Positions 1-10,904 of a DNA stretch of 64,000 nt are shown here, piece after piece. The position numbers and the translations under genes are program-made. How positions within the stretch are numbered: the stretch's first letter is position 1; each line of letters begins with the position of its first letter. The notes beneath the pieces are model-generated. The model made no database searches. It saw nothing but the letters and a program-made list of their open reading frames with translations, and was not told the DNA's origin. Origin of the DNA: Trifolium pratense (taxonomy: Eukaryota; Streptophyta; Magnoliopsida; Fabales; Fabaceae); the NCBI RefSeq assembly GCF_020283565.1, contig NC_060062.1, positions 6,361,322-6,425,321 of the forward strand, given 5' to 3'.

Positions 1-2722
1 ATACTTGGGCAGGGTTCGTCAAAGGATTTTGTTGCGGTAGGCCTTGATCAAGTTGGTCCTCTTCATTGCTAGGCTTAAGGGTATCATCTTCGAAAGCGTG
101 GTGAGGCGAGCCAGGAGCTTTGGGTGGTGATGAGGTTTCAGTAAGGACGGCCGTTTCGACAGGCTGAGGAGATGAAGGTTTTTCTGCCACACTTGCAGGA
201 TGAGTACCACTTGGTCCTTCGACCATCCCTTCAGCCGCTTTGCTAGGAGCAGGCTCATCTTGAGGAATAACCTGGGCAGAACTTTTTGGCTGAAATAAAT
301 GAAACTATGAAAGAATGAGTAACACAGTCAAGGGCTGAAGAAGTAATAAGAAGTAAGAATGGCCTACTTGGGCTTGAGGGGTAGCAGAAGCTTCAGGCTG
401 TGAAGTTGTTTCTTTTGCAGTAGCAGAAGCCTCGACAACAGTGGCTGCAGCAGGAGACTTCCTGTGCTTCTTTTTCTTCTTCTTCTTCCTCTCCGATTGC
501 TCTAAAGGAGGGTCCTCAGGTGATGCCAGAGTAGCAGGTTGTGCCTCAATCTCAGAGGATTTGTGTTCAGGAGTACCTTCTTGGTTGGGTTGGTGTTCTT
601 TTTTCTTCTTCTTCTTTTTCTTCTTCTCATCAGTAATGGGTTCAGCGTTATGAGGGAGATCTTGAATAGTGGCAGTGTTAGTCTGCTCAGGGATGGTCGA
701 AAGGACAGGAATATCCTACAGGCCACAGTTCAGTAAGTTCACATTCAGGACAAAAGAAAAAGAAGTCTTAAGCTAAATGGATACCTTATCTGGAGCACTC
801 GAACAAGTGGCTGGAATAGGTCTTTGTTTCTTCGAAACAGAAGGAGTTTCAGTTGAATGAGACCTTTTGCGCGAAGCAATCTGGAAAGGGCATATCAAAG
901 TTAATATGGACATCCTACAAAAGTGTGAGAAGCCACAAAAAAGGCAAGGGCCTACCTTTAGTTCAACCTTAGGTGGTGGAGGAAGAGGTTTGCTAGAATT
1001 GCTAGAACCTGCCTTCGACTTACTCCCTGCATTGGAGAAGTGCGAATAAGAGAAAAGCACGCAAGGTAAAAATGATGCAAGTAAAAGTAAAACTAAAAGA
1101 ATACCTCGGGCGTTCAATTTCGACTTAATCTTGTTCAAAATAGATGAGTCGAACCCATTAGAGATAGCAGTGAGTAAGGCAGTCTTGTCAACCAGGCGTC
1201 CTTCATAGTGTCGAGACCACCAGGTAAAAAATTCCCTAGTGCAGGCATGTGAGGGAGCGAAGTCGAATGGGGTAAGCTCATAGGAAGGCTGATCGAAGTG
1301 GTTCAAGAATGAATGGAATTGTGGTTCTGTCATGCCATGCTTGCCTAAACAAACCTCCCTTTCTTCCAAGTATATGCTCTTAGGGAGTATTTGAGTTAAG
1401 CCAAATTGGCGAGACACCAGGTTTGGGAAGTAGCCAACTAACCCAAAATCTCCAGAGGTCAAGCCAATTCGACAGGACAAGACTGTAGGCATCAAGTAAG
1501 CATTCCAAATGCTGTTGGTTACCATCTCAAATTCTGGTGGAGAAGGAAATCTGTGAGTAAACCAAGGAGGACCAAGTGGCCTATCTACAAAAGGAGCAAA
1601 GCTAGGCTTGAACTTCTTCAGGCTGAGAAAAGCATTAAAATACTGCTGGAAGGCTACATCATAACCAAGGCCTCTTTCCCTAGGCACCATCCTCGCCAGC
1701 CTTGTGCCTTCGACTCGACGTGTTCTTGATTCCTCATAGTATGGCTCAGGCAAGAAAAGGTCAAGTTCAGCGTGAAAAGTGGCAGTTAGCCATAATTGCA
1801 GCAACCAAAAGGGGCCAGCACCTAAAAAGGTAGATCCATCGCCTGTTCTCTTAAGGTGTTCACAAGCATCCCTCATGGATTCATAAAGACATCCAAGAAT
1901 AAGTCGAGCGAAGTTGAATTGCTGACATTCATGTAGTTGAATAGCCATAGGGATGAATTTCTTGGCTACCTGGAGAGATTGAGTGCAGAAGACATACTGC
2001 GATAGCCATAAGGTTAGGAAAGCAACGTGTTCCTCGTCACTTACTTCATCGCTAGTCTTTCGATTTTCCACGATGTATTTGGAGTAAGACTTGTTTCGAA
2101 AATCAAATTTGATGGTGTCGGAAGCTTTGCAAGGATCATAAGTGTCGCCAAGAGGCGATAAGCCAGTAATGGCAGCAACATCCAGCAGTGTAGGAGTCAT
2201 CATGCCACATTCGAAGTGGAAGGTGTTGGTGGAAGACTCAAAGAAGTGTAAAGCAGCAATAATCATCTCTTGCTGGTATTTAAGGCCTGTCCGAGAGAGC
2301 TGAATAAGGTCATAAATACCACAGGCTTGCCAAATATCAGCCTTATCACGTTGTACCCTGTCTAACCAGCCAAGATATTGGTCATTCAAAGAAGGAGCTG
2401 ATCGAAACACTCTGTTAGGCGCCTTGATATAGCTAAAATTGTAGGGCTCACTAATGAAAACCCTAGGAACACAAGGTTTATAAACAGGAAAGATAGACAG
2501 AACCTTGGAATTACGGCTTTTATCACTTGGTTTGGGTCCCCCAAACGCATGCACAAGGTTATCAACAGAATAAGGAAAGATTAATTGACTTTCCCAAAAC
2601 TTTTGCAAGTCCAGACGCAACGATGGTTCTGGAACCACATCCTCATCGTAAGAAGAAAGAGTGGCGGCGGTCCACTTACCGGCGTAAGGAAGGAATTTTC
2701 TGACACCTGAATCTGACGCCAT
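1..2722 (-). CDS. Plant mobile domain (PMD) protein, 3' end beyond window
   Basis: The protein belongs to the plant mobile domain (aminotransferase-like, MAIN/MAIL1-related) family. PMD proteins occur both as host silencing factors and as transposon-borne genes. Inferred exons on the minus strand are 2722-1105, 1026-956, 880-785, 715-368 and 289 to past position 1; all introns show GT..AG and the frame stays open throughout. Exon 1 (about 540 residues) carries the PMD, including the typical block FHFECGMMTPTLLDVAAITG near residue 170. The remaining exons encode a low-complexity tail rich in Ser, Pro and Glu with two poly-Lys runs, possibly nuclear localisation signals. The start is the first ATG after a good TATA box about 250 bp upstream. 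The gene lies antisense to the LTR at 3223-4003, so it may be cargo of that element. The family call is firm; whether it functions in the host or belongs to a transposon is not decided. Confidence 0.82.
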
Positions 2723-2970
2723 TGATGAAGGTATAAAGATGGCGTGAAAAAATGGTGATTAGGGTTAAATTTGGGAATCGCAGGTTGTTTGCAACGGTTG
2801 AGGAAAATCCGAGTGAAAAGAAAGTTAATGACTGGGTGATGAGCAGAAAGGTGAGAACAAGAAGTTTCTTGAAAGCAAGAATTCAAGAAAAAATCGCAGA
2901 AGATGAAGAAGAAGATGAACAGTTGACAGAGCAAAAAATTGGAGAAAAACGCAATAAAGGAAGAATTTGG

Positions 2971-2980
2971 CTATTTATAG
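2971..2980 (-). promoter_or_regulatory. TATA box of the PMD gene
   Basis: On the minus strand this reads CTATAAATAG, a strong plant TATA box. It lies about 250 bp upstream of the PMD start codon, which would leave a leader of roughly 220 nt. It is the only good TATA match seen close to that start. Confidence 0.55.
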
Positions 2981-3222
2981 AGGCACACAGATTGAGGAAA
3001 ATAACAAAGTTTTTCAACTTCTTATGTTGACAAGTGTCCAAACCCCTTGACAGGTGAAAAGAAAAAAAAAAAAACAAGTTTTGGAGTCAATCCAAAGTTT
3101 TGAATGGCAGCCTAAACGATAGGAGAGATAAATGGAAAAGAAAGTTATCCATTAATACTTTCAAAAATGCCACTTCCTCTTTCGATAGACACCGTCGAAA
3201 ATGGCATTTTTGGGGGGCAATT

Positions 3223-4003
3223 TGTTGGACATAAATTTGGTATTTATCAATTAAATATAATTGGTGGGTCCAATATTTGTTTTGGAGGTTATATTATCAA
3301 AATAAAACTTTCAAAGTTGGTGTCGAGAACTCCCTATGTCGAAGCAGAAAAGCGTTTCGAGAGCTGTAGAAGATGCGTATAGTTTTGGTTTTACCAGAAG
3401 GCTATCGAAGGCGCAAAATCGAATCGAGAGACAGTTGGGCCAAGCCCAAAAAAGAAACAACGAACGGCCCAAAAGATCTTGGCGCGCGCTGAAGGAATGA
3501 AAGATGAAAGTGGAGAACGTGGTCGACGTGGCAAATGGAGGAGCGTCCAGATGATCGAAGAACAGTTACCACTTTGTAGTAGTATTTATAGTAGTTTTTC
3601 ATTCAGAACAAAGGTCACAAAATTTATACAAACATTCTCTCTAAAAATTCTAAGTACTCAGCGATCGAACGAACGGAATTCAAAGGAGAAATGTATGTTT
3701 TGTGAACCATCTTTATTTGTAATTGTTTTCATTCAATGCAATGCAATTTGTTTTCCAGTAATTTTTTCTAAGTCTGAATCCAGATACTCGCTTGAGAAAC
3801 TGCTACTTCGAGGCGATTCGAATTAGTTTCTCTTGTATGCTTTAAAATATTTTGATTCCTAAATGTTTGTTTCCTTATTCAAACGAACATTCAAACAGTT
3901 TTCTTGAAGCGAATAAACACAAAATTGTCCTGAGATTTACTAGTTGATCTCGCGAGTTTAAATACTTAAACTAGCGGTTGTTTACCAAATTCCAACGTAA
4001 ACA
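3223..4003 (+). mobile_element. Probable 3' LTR of a Ty3/gypsy-type element
   Basis: The sequence starts TGTTGGACATAAATTTGG, directly after a purine-rich TTTTTGGGGGGCAATT tract (3210-3222) that fits a polypurine tract. It ends near GTAAACA, giving TG...CA ends. Inside are a TATA-like region near 3585 and AT-rich sequence expected of an LTR. The rest of the element, with its 5' LTR, would lie left of the window, so the target duplication cannot be checked. The PMD gene at 1-2722 would then be inside the element in antisense. The right edge is accurate to a few bases only. It stands in the intron before the first visible exon of the adjacent GILT gene. Confidence 0.5.
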
Positions 4004-4158
4004 CATACTTTAAAATTGACTAAAATTAAATGTGTTTTAATAATCAAAATATTATGATCGGCTAATAGTGTAAAAAATATGTACACTCACCAGGTATATA
4101 TGAATTAAAGTATAATAAAAAAAAATCATCGTAATTATATATCTAAATTGTGATGCAG

Positions 4159-5101
4159 GATACACATTATGGTTTAATTCACTGCTTTGAGTTTCTGGCA
4201 ATTGATGGAAAGAACAAAATGTGGCAAAACTGTACCAACCAACTTGGTTTGCCTTTGGAGCCTATTAAAAATTGCTTTAATAGAGGAAATGGAACAGAGG
4301 TTATAATTTTGTTCATTTCTTTTTTTCTTTCTTTTTTTTGGTTACTAATTTTGTTCATTTCTTTTTCTTTTTCTTTTTTTTGACGTTAATTTTGTTCATT
4401 TCTTTGAATGCATTGTTAATTAAAATGACATGGCATAGAAAATGGAAAAAGTTTTTCTTTGGTAGCAGATAGACAAAATGATAAACCATTATAAACCCAC
4501 ACATATAAGTGGAGGAGTTCAGGTTTGAACTTCGGATGGTGTCCGATTTTTTCAGTTGAGTTGAAAAAAGTAATTTTTTTCTTCATGTAGTCTAAATTCA
4601 CCTCTCGAGGTGAATAAATGAGAATATCAGGGTTCGAACTCCGATCATGCATATTTCTTGTAATGTCTCTGTCAACTGAGCTAAAGTCACATATAGACAT
4701 GGAAAAAGTATTCTAATTCTATGAGTTTTTTTTAGTTAAATGCTTGTTTAAATGTCCTTAACATTAATTCTTACTTTGGTATAAATTAACATTAAATTTG
4801 AATTTGTTTGCAGCTTGGACAAAAATATATTGATGAAATAGCAAAACTAGACCCACCTCATTCATTTGTGCCATGGGTGGTGGTGAATAATCAACCTATT
4901 GGAAAAGTTTGTCTTTTCTCCTTCTTGTTTTTCTCTCTCACACACACACATTGGTCTAATTTCCAAATTATTAACAAAATACTCATCATGTTTGTGTTAA
5001 TTCAGGACTATGAAAATTTTACACAATATGTTTGCAAGGCTTATAAAGGTGATGCTATTCCAGCAGCTTGCAATGTTCATTTGAATGCAAGTGAGAAATA
5101 A
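4159..5101 (+). pseudogene. GILT-like thiol reductase, 3' exons only, cut by LTR element
   Basis: GILT (gamma-interferon-inducible lysosomal thiol reductase) proteins reduce disulfides in vacuolar or secretory compartments. Three in-frame exons are visible: 4159-4299, 4814-4906 and 5006-5101, with phase-0 GT..AG introns, matching exons 3, 4 and 5 of the intact paralogue at 5723-7584. They encode the Cys-rich middle (HCFEFLAIDGK, then WQNCTNQL) and the C-terminal YVCKAYKGDAIPAACN. The signal peptide, the CxxC/CxxS active site and the HGPDEC exon are absent here. The LTR at 3223-4003 occupies the place of the missing intron and exons, so the 5' half is either lost or lies more than 4 kb upstream beyond the element. 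The visible exons have no stop or frameshift, so disruption was probably recent. I call it an interrupted gene; a transcript spanning the element would change that. Confidence 0.72.
4500..4695 (-). repeat. tRNA-derived SINE-like unit
   Basis: Read on the minus strand, there is an A-box-like TTTAGCTCAGTTGACAGAG near 4690-4670 and, about 45 nt further on, a B-box-like GGAGTTCGAACCC near 4635-4623. This spacing is that of an internal RNA polymerase III promoter. The unit lies in the intron between the first two visible exons of the interrupted GILT gene. Its 3' end was not located. Confidence 0.45.
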
Positions 5102-5722
5102 ATTTAACTATTCATATTGTTGGTGAAGAAAAATGTTACATGCATACGTGTGCACTTGATCACGTCAAGCTCTTGGAAGGATACACACATGACACATTGA
5201 CCATGCATGCTGAATATATTACATATCTATCTACTATGATATAGTCATATAGTATTAAAATAAGAGAGATCGAGAGATAAAGTACCTATGTCATGTGTAC
5301 TTGAGTACTTGACCAAAAAAATGTACTTATGTGTACTTGACAAAAAAAAAAAAAAGTACCTATGTGTAAAATTTCTATTGGAATATATAATTATAAAGTC
5401 GATTTTGTAAGGATGAGTTAGACCTAAAACTCAATTCTAAGAGAGTTAATGACAATTTTTTTGTTAATCATTTGGTTCTTAGATGAAGATGTGTCAGTAA
5501 TCTAAGATTTGATCAGAAGGTAAATAAAATCTAATAAAAATTCATTCTACTTGACTCAGTATTCACTCGAACGGTTGTCCTTTGGTGGAGTTCGTTGTGA
5601 AAGAGATTGTATATCATATATTTATATATACATAAGATCGAATGCAACAATACTATATATGATAAAACCCTTTAGAGTCAATAAAGAGACACAAACATAT
5701 CAAAAAGTATATGCACATAGAA
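5102..5722. other. Spacer between the two GILT copies
   Basis: AT-rich DNA with a 14-base A run near 5341 and short imperfect repeats of ATGTGTACTTGA (5296-5360). It must hold the promoter of the complete GILT gene; TATATATACATAAG near 5619-5634 is a candidate core element. No other gene was seen. Confidence 0.4.
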
Positions 5723-7584
5723 ATGACCTCACTAAGTTCATTTCGGTTCCTTTCTTTAATTCTTCTACTTTTGATGATCATCAATCCATCTCAATCTCAT
5801 TTTTCTGAGTTGAATAATGGAAATGATGTTGTCCATGTTTCTTTGTATTATGAATCTTTGTGTCCATTTAGCAAAGATTTCATTTTGGAAGTACTTGAGA
5901 AATTCACTAAATTAGATGTTATGTCTATTGTCAACCTCCATTTGGTTCCTTATGGCAATGCTTTTACAAGTCAAAATGGAACAGTTTCTTGCCAGGTCCC
6001 AAATTTCCTTGCTTTCTTAGTGACAAAAATTTCCTGTATTTACGCAGTCGAAACATTGTTTTGAAGTATAAAATAAAAAGAAGTATTAATTTTTTATTGT
6101 TCGATCTTGATGTTTCAACCGTGTAAATACAAGATTTTCAAAACCCGAATTCAGATTTATATATATTGTAAAAGTTATAATTTATTTTTTTATTTTAAAA
6201 TATGTAGCATGGTCCTGATGAATGCTATTATAATATCATAGAAGCATGTGCTCTTGAAGCTTGGCCATTGGTAAGGATTTTCCTTAGCAAACAATTTATT
6301 TTGTAAAACCTTAGTAAACATTTTTTACTATGATCTAAATGAGATTTCTTCTATTTCTAACAAATTTTTCTTTGTACTTGACCTATCTTTAAATTTGATG
6401 AAGAAATATAGTTTGCCATTCATCTTTTGTGTTGAGAATGGTTTATTTACAAATGGAAACCCTAGTGTTTGGGGATCATGTTGCAACCGTCTCAGATTGG
6501 ACCCAAGACCCATCCAAAATTGTTATTCAAGTAAACATGGAAATGAGGTCAGTTTCATTTATAACTCATTTAGTATTTTGGTAAAAAAAAATTAGTATTG
6601 AATGTATGCTGCCAAAAAAATATTTTAGATACTGCCGCATACTATGGCTCGTTTGTTACGATATTTTATTTTTTTGTTGTAAACCGGGTATCCTCTGCGT
6701 GCAATTGTAGAGACTAAACCCTCGAGCATTGTGGGACCCCTATGAGTGGCAAACTCTCCCTAAGATTACTTTTTATTTTCTTCTAATTAAAAAACTATAT
6801 TACTTTTAAGTTTTAAGAAAAAAATTTATAAATAGATTACTTTTAAGACAAATGATAATCTCAAAAACTTAATTTTAAATTGCTTCAATTGAGAAGCCGT
6901 TTTAAATAGCTCCTTTTGTAAATCATCTTCAACATATATTTTTTTAAAAAAAAATATTTTCACTATAATAAATAAAAACACACAAAATTGGTTTTCTTAA
7001 AAAAAATTAAATTATTAAATATCAGTTTAATATTTTGATTACAATAAACCACTTTTTATAATCTATAAGAAACCTGCATTAGATATTAACAAAAGATAAC
7101 CCAAAAGTGTTTAGATAATATGGTGCAGATATCTTATAGCTTAACCAAAATATTGATTTTGATCTCTGGTTTAGGTATATGTAATAGATTAGTCTCTGCA
7201 GTTACGTGCATTTTGTTTACACTTAAAGAAAATGAAATTTGAAACAATTTCATGTTTTTCACTTTCTAATTTTCGTGTGTTTGAGAATCTCTCTTTACTA
7301 ATTCTAGGCTAAAATTTAACATTGCAGCTCCATATACGCAATGGTAAAGAAACAAATGATCTCAATCCACCTCTTACTCATGTACCTTGGCTCCTTGTGA
7401 ATGGCCAGTATGTGGATGCTGAAAATGTTAGTAACATTAATCTTCTTTAATTATTTAAATAGTTATATTTATCTTCCTAAATTAATATGCACATTCCTTT
7501 CTCCAGGATGATCTACTGAATCATGTGTGCAATGCCTACAAGGGTCCTTTGAAATTCAAAGCTTGCCAAAAGAAAGAAAAGTGA
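5723..7584 (+). CDS. GILT-family thiol reductase, complete, CPFS active site
   Basis: This is a complete five-exon GILT-like gene: 5723-5995, 6208-6270, 6404-6547, 7328-7426 and 7507-7584, all with phase-0 GT..AG introns, encoding 218 residues. The first 25 residues form a hydrophobic signal peptide (FLSLILLLLMIINPSQS), so the product enters the secretory/vacuolar route. The thioredoxin-like active site in YYESLCPFSKDF is CxxS; the second cysteine of the usual CxxC is serine. The HGPDEC signature is in exon 2, and the conserved Cys pairs are in exon 3 and in the C-terminal VCNAYKG...KACQ. An ATG at 5711 would add four residues in frame; the one at 5723 puts the hydrophobic stretch nearest the N-terminus. 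The exon 3 acceptor has a weak pyrimidine tract. It is a tandem paralogue of the interrupted copy just upstream. The family is certain; the substrate is unknown. Confidence 0.88.
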
Positions 7585-7885
7585 TATTGGTGAACAACAT
7601 ATATAATAAGGGGGTGTTCCCATATAATAATGACCATCACAATCACATTGTAGAGTTGTTTTTATTTTTAATAAATTTTTATTATTATTTTCTGTTTTAA
7701 ATTTAGTCTTTTTCTATTTTGAACTTTTAAGTAAAAAGTACAATTTGACATGTTAAAAGATTAATTTTAAAATATTTGCTTAAATGTAATTTTGATCCCT
7801 CTATTTTTTAAACATTTGGTCCACTTATTTTAAAAATCAGTTTTTTATCCCTTATTTCAATTTTTTTTACTTTTGATCCCCACTC

Positions 7886-8390
7886 AGCATCTCCAATGCA
7901 TGTCCCTTATGAGTCTCTTAGATGTCATGTGTCATCACTTATTTGCTTATGTGCATGACTCTTGTACATGTGTTCCTTATGGGTCTCTTATGCAAGGGAT
8001 GAATGTATAAAGTCCCTTAGCAAAATAAAATACCAATTTATTTTGTCCATATCATAAATAAAATATTATAAAAAGATGACATGTGAGGTTCACTCTAGAG
8101 GGACCATTGAATCGTAGTGAAATAAGTTTGTGTTGGTTATATATGATGGGATTTGGATCTCTCCAATTTTCCCTAATGTTTTTTTTTTTCTTAATTCAAT
8201 GGTTGATTTTCTCTTCTTTTTATTTTTTGTAATTTACCAACCCTTAAATTAAAAAAATGAGGGAAAAAGGTGAATGTATTAATTAAAGTATGCCATGGAG
8301 GGTCCATTCTAGAGATTCAAGTTATTCCATTTGAGATCTACTCAAAAAATTTAAGAACCTAAAATAAAATAAAAATGCATTGGAGATGCT
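7886..8390. repeat. Possible foldback element with 16-bp inverted ends
   Basis: AGCATCTCCAATGCAT (7886-7901) is repeated as its exact reverse complement at 8375-8390. GCATCTCCAATG-type ends are common among plant MITEs. The interior is AT-rich and non-coding, with two partly similar ...CTTATGRGTCTCTTA words near 7906 and 7968. No clear target duplication was found, so the edges are provisional. Confidence 0.4.
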
Positions 8391-8699
8391 CTAATTTGGA
8401 TTCAATTTTGATGATGTGGTAGAGACATTTATGACATGGAAAATGTCATGTGGATAAAACAATTTCACATTTCATTATTATTTATTTTAATTTAAATTAA
8501 TTTTATTTTTTAAAAACGAAAGGTATGCTCTCTTTCAGATTCACTACATCTTCTCCCTCTTCTTCAAGCTCCATTTTATCAAAATTACAGTCATAAAAAT
8601 TGAAAATTTTGACTTAGCTATTTTCATTTTTGTCTTTCTTTTGAATCTTAGTATACGAATTGACCTAAAAATTCTTAACGTAAGGTTAAATTTGATATA

Positions 8700-8938
8700 A
8701 TAAGTCTTTAATAGTCGAATAATGCTTTGATATTATCATGCTGACCAAAACAACCATGGATACTAGCAGGGATGTTGGTCTTTATGAACTTTATACTAAG
8801 ACGATTAGATCGACCCCATTTTTCATAATGATCAACATCATCTGAAAGACTAGTTTCAGTAACAAAAGGCAGTCTGTGTTTTCGAACAATATAAGTAATA
8901 TCCATCAACCTAAGTGAAGAAGAATACTCTCCTTCCAA
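8700..8938 (-). pseudogene. Retrotransposon gag fragment (Ty1/copia type)
   Basis: On the minus strand an open stretch of 76 codons contains KWGRSNRLSIKFIKTNIPAS. This resembles the W-x-RSNR-x-S-x-x-F-(I/M) core of plant Ty1/copia gag (UBN2-like) proteins. No protease, integrase or reverse transcriptase follows, and no LTR was found around it. It is a relic; the assignment rests on this motif alone. Confidence 0.45.
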
Positions 8939-10150
8939 ACCTTATAGTTTTCACCCCTCATTCCGGGAATTTCACAATTAAAATAAGAAAAATTAATTTA
9001 GAATAATTAAATTCCATAAACAGTAAATAATTGATTTTAATTTCTTAATTACATGATTAAGAACATATATATTATGGAGCGGTGGTTATACCTGTTTAAT
9101 TTTTAATCTAGAAATTTAAGTGTTATGAATATTAATTAAAAAAAATATAAAAAAAAATATATTATTATTTTTAAATTCAAAAATCAATTTTAAATATTAG
9201 ATAATTCACACTCAGTTGATTTTCTCTCATTCTTATGAATTAAATATGACTATAGTCGTGTATTTCAATATCACATCTTGTTGGTGTTGGTTGAAAATAT
9301 ACACGTTGAAAAGTGTTGATTTTCCCAACAAACCAACAACTACATACCCACAATAGATCTTGGAAAGAATAATATTAGTCACATTATTTTTTTCATATGA
9401 CTCTTTAAATCATGCATGTCATGTAAGAATGAATATTATATATTATTGAAATATAAAGTGATTGTAATGTAAATTTTAATCCCTGTTATTTTATTTTTTA
9501 TGTAACCCCTATTACATTTATGTATCTACTCTCTCTAGTCCTAAATATAAGAGAAAATTTACTTTTTAGATTCATTAAGAATCTAAAGTATATGGTTCAT
9601 AATATGGTCCAGATACATTAAGTTCTCAATTAATCTAAAAAGTAAAATTTATCTTATATTTAAGACCGGGTGGAGTATTATTTATTAAATAACTTATTAA
9701 ATTTGAATAATTGCATAATTTTTTTATATTCTATTATTTTATCAAAATCTAATTACTTATGTTTCTTCTCTCATACGTTTTCATCTATTCTTTTGTATAT
9801 TTTCCTTTTTCCTTTCTATGCTCACACGTTTTCATCTATTCTTTTGTATATTTTTCTTTTTCCTTTCTTATTCTCGCACATGTTCATAAAATAAGAGACA
9901 TTGTTCTTTGCTGACTACTATAAGCAAAAATTCACCTTTAGAATAATTGATATATTTGATCTATAATATAAACCAAATATTGAACCTTATTAAAATACTT
10001 GTAAAAAAAAGATTTATGTTGAAATGATAAAATTAAACATGATTTTATCGATTTTACAGATAGTTAAATTGTGTAATAAATACTTTTCAATTGACAATTT
10101 TTTTTTTATTTTTTTTTTTAGATTTTGGTTGAAATGATAAAATTAAACAT
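8939..10150. other. AT-rich intergenic DNA
   Basis: No gene was seen. A direct repeat of CACACGTTTTCATCTATTC with the following T/C-rich stretch lies at about 9775-9870. The phrase TTGAAATGATAAAATTAAAC occurs near 10019 and again near 10130, just before the ETO1-derived fragment, and may mark its insertion junction. Confidence 0.4.
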
Positions 10151-10152
10151 AA

Positions 10153-10440
10153 CCCTGAATTGGTTTATGATCGTTGTTTATGTAGTCATGATCGTGAGGG
10201 TGAGGAGGATTTAATGACATTGGTTGTTGATGATCAAGAATGCTCTACCTCGGATGATGGAGGCGGGGATATGTCAGTTTGTATTGGTGATGATGAAATT
10301 AGGTGTCGTAGGTTCAATATGGCTTCACTTTCGCGGCCGTTAAGACAATTTTGTATTGGGGATTCATAGAATCAAGGAGGGAGAAGATAAATTTTTCAAA
10401 GAATGAGATTTATGTTGAGGCAACGAGGGCGCACTTTTTG
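10153..10440 (+). pseudogene. Frameshifted fragment copied from the ETO1 gene
   Basis: The translation starts PELVYDRCLCSHDREGEEDL and continues through VVDDQECSTSDDGGGDMS and IGDDEIRCRRFNMASLSRP. This matches the ETO1 gene about 6 kb away (there on the minus strand, roughly 16090-16400) with only scattered changes. After SLSRP one base is missing relative to the parent, which shifts the frame and soon gives a stop; the parental frame can be followed in another reading frame through ESRREKINFSKNEI. Homology ends near 10440. The fragment covers the acidic linker and the start of the BTB domain and lies in inverted orientation to its parent. It contains no intron boundary, so DNA or RNA origin cannot be told. 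Confidence 0.8.
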
Positions 10441-10552
10441 GTCCTGAAAAATTTTCTATCACAATTTTTGATCCCTACTTTTAATCAAATTCTTGTATAC
10501 TTTCAAATTTTTGAATCATTTTTTGTATTCATGTTTATAATATTATAATAAC

Positions 10553-10651
10553 ATATGGCTTAAGAAGATAGCATTATAATTTTTCGTCAAAAAAAAAAAA
10601 TAGCATTATAATATTATAACAAGTGCATATGGCTTAAGAAGATAGCATTAG
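10553..10651. repeat. Short tandem duplication with an A-rich insert
   Basis: CATATGGCTTAAGAAGATAG followed by CATTA occurs at 10553-10577 and again at 10627-10651. Inside the first copy TAGCATTATAAT (10569-10580) is repeated at 10601-10612 around a 20-bp TTTTCGTC plus A12 insert. That insert resembles the extreme tail of the LINE family at 24410 and 39090. Confidence 0.4.
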
Positions 10652-10904
10652 ATACAGATATATACAAAAAAGATTTTGGATAAATGTAAAAAGATCGAAC
10701 GAATGAAACAACTATTTCGACTAACCAACTCTCGTTGGTTCAAGTCGTAATGAGTTTGATTCTCTACCCTATGTAAGGTTTTGAATTCAAGTTTTATGAA
10801 AAAAAAGAATGATATCATGAAAACTTTACCGTCCTCTCTAAGTCCACCCGACTCAGCTCAAATTATACGGAGGGTCTAGACCAAAAAGAAACTATCTCAA
10901 CTCA

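Noticed and set aside
441..736. Plus-strand open frames with Phe/Leu runs
   Set aside because: They are antisense to the lysine-coding runs of a PMD exon on the minus strand.
9775..9890. Direct repeat with Phe/Leu-rich open frame at 9670-9894
   Set aside because: It is a simple local duplication of T/C-rich DNA with no coding signal.
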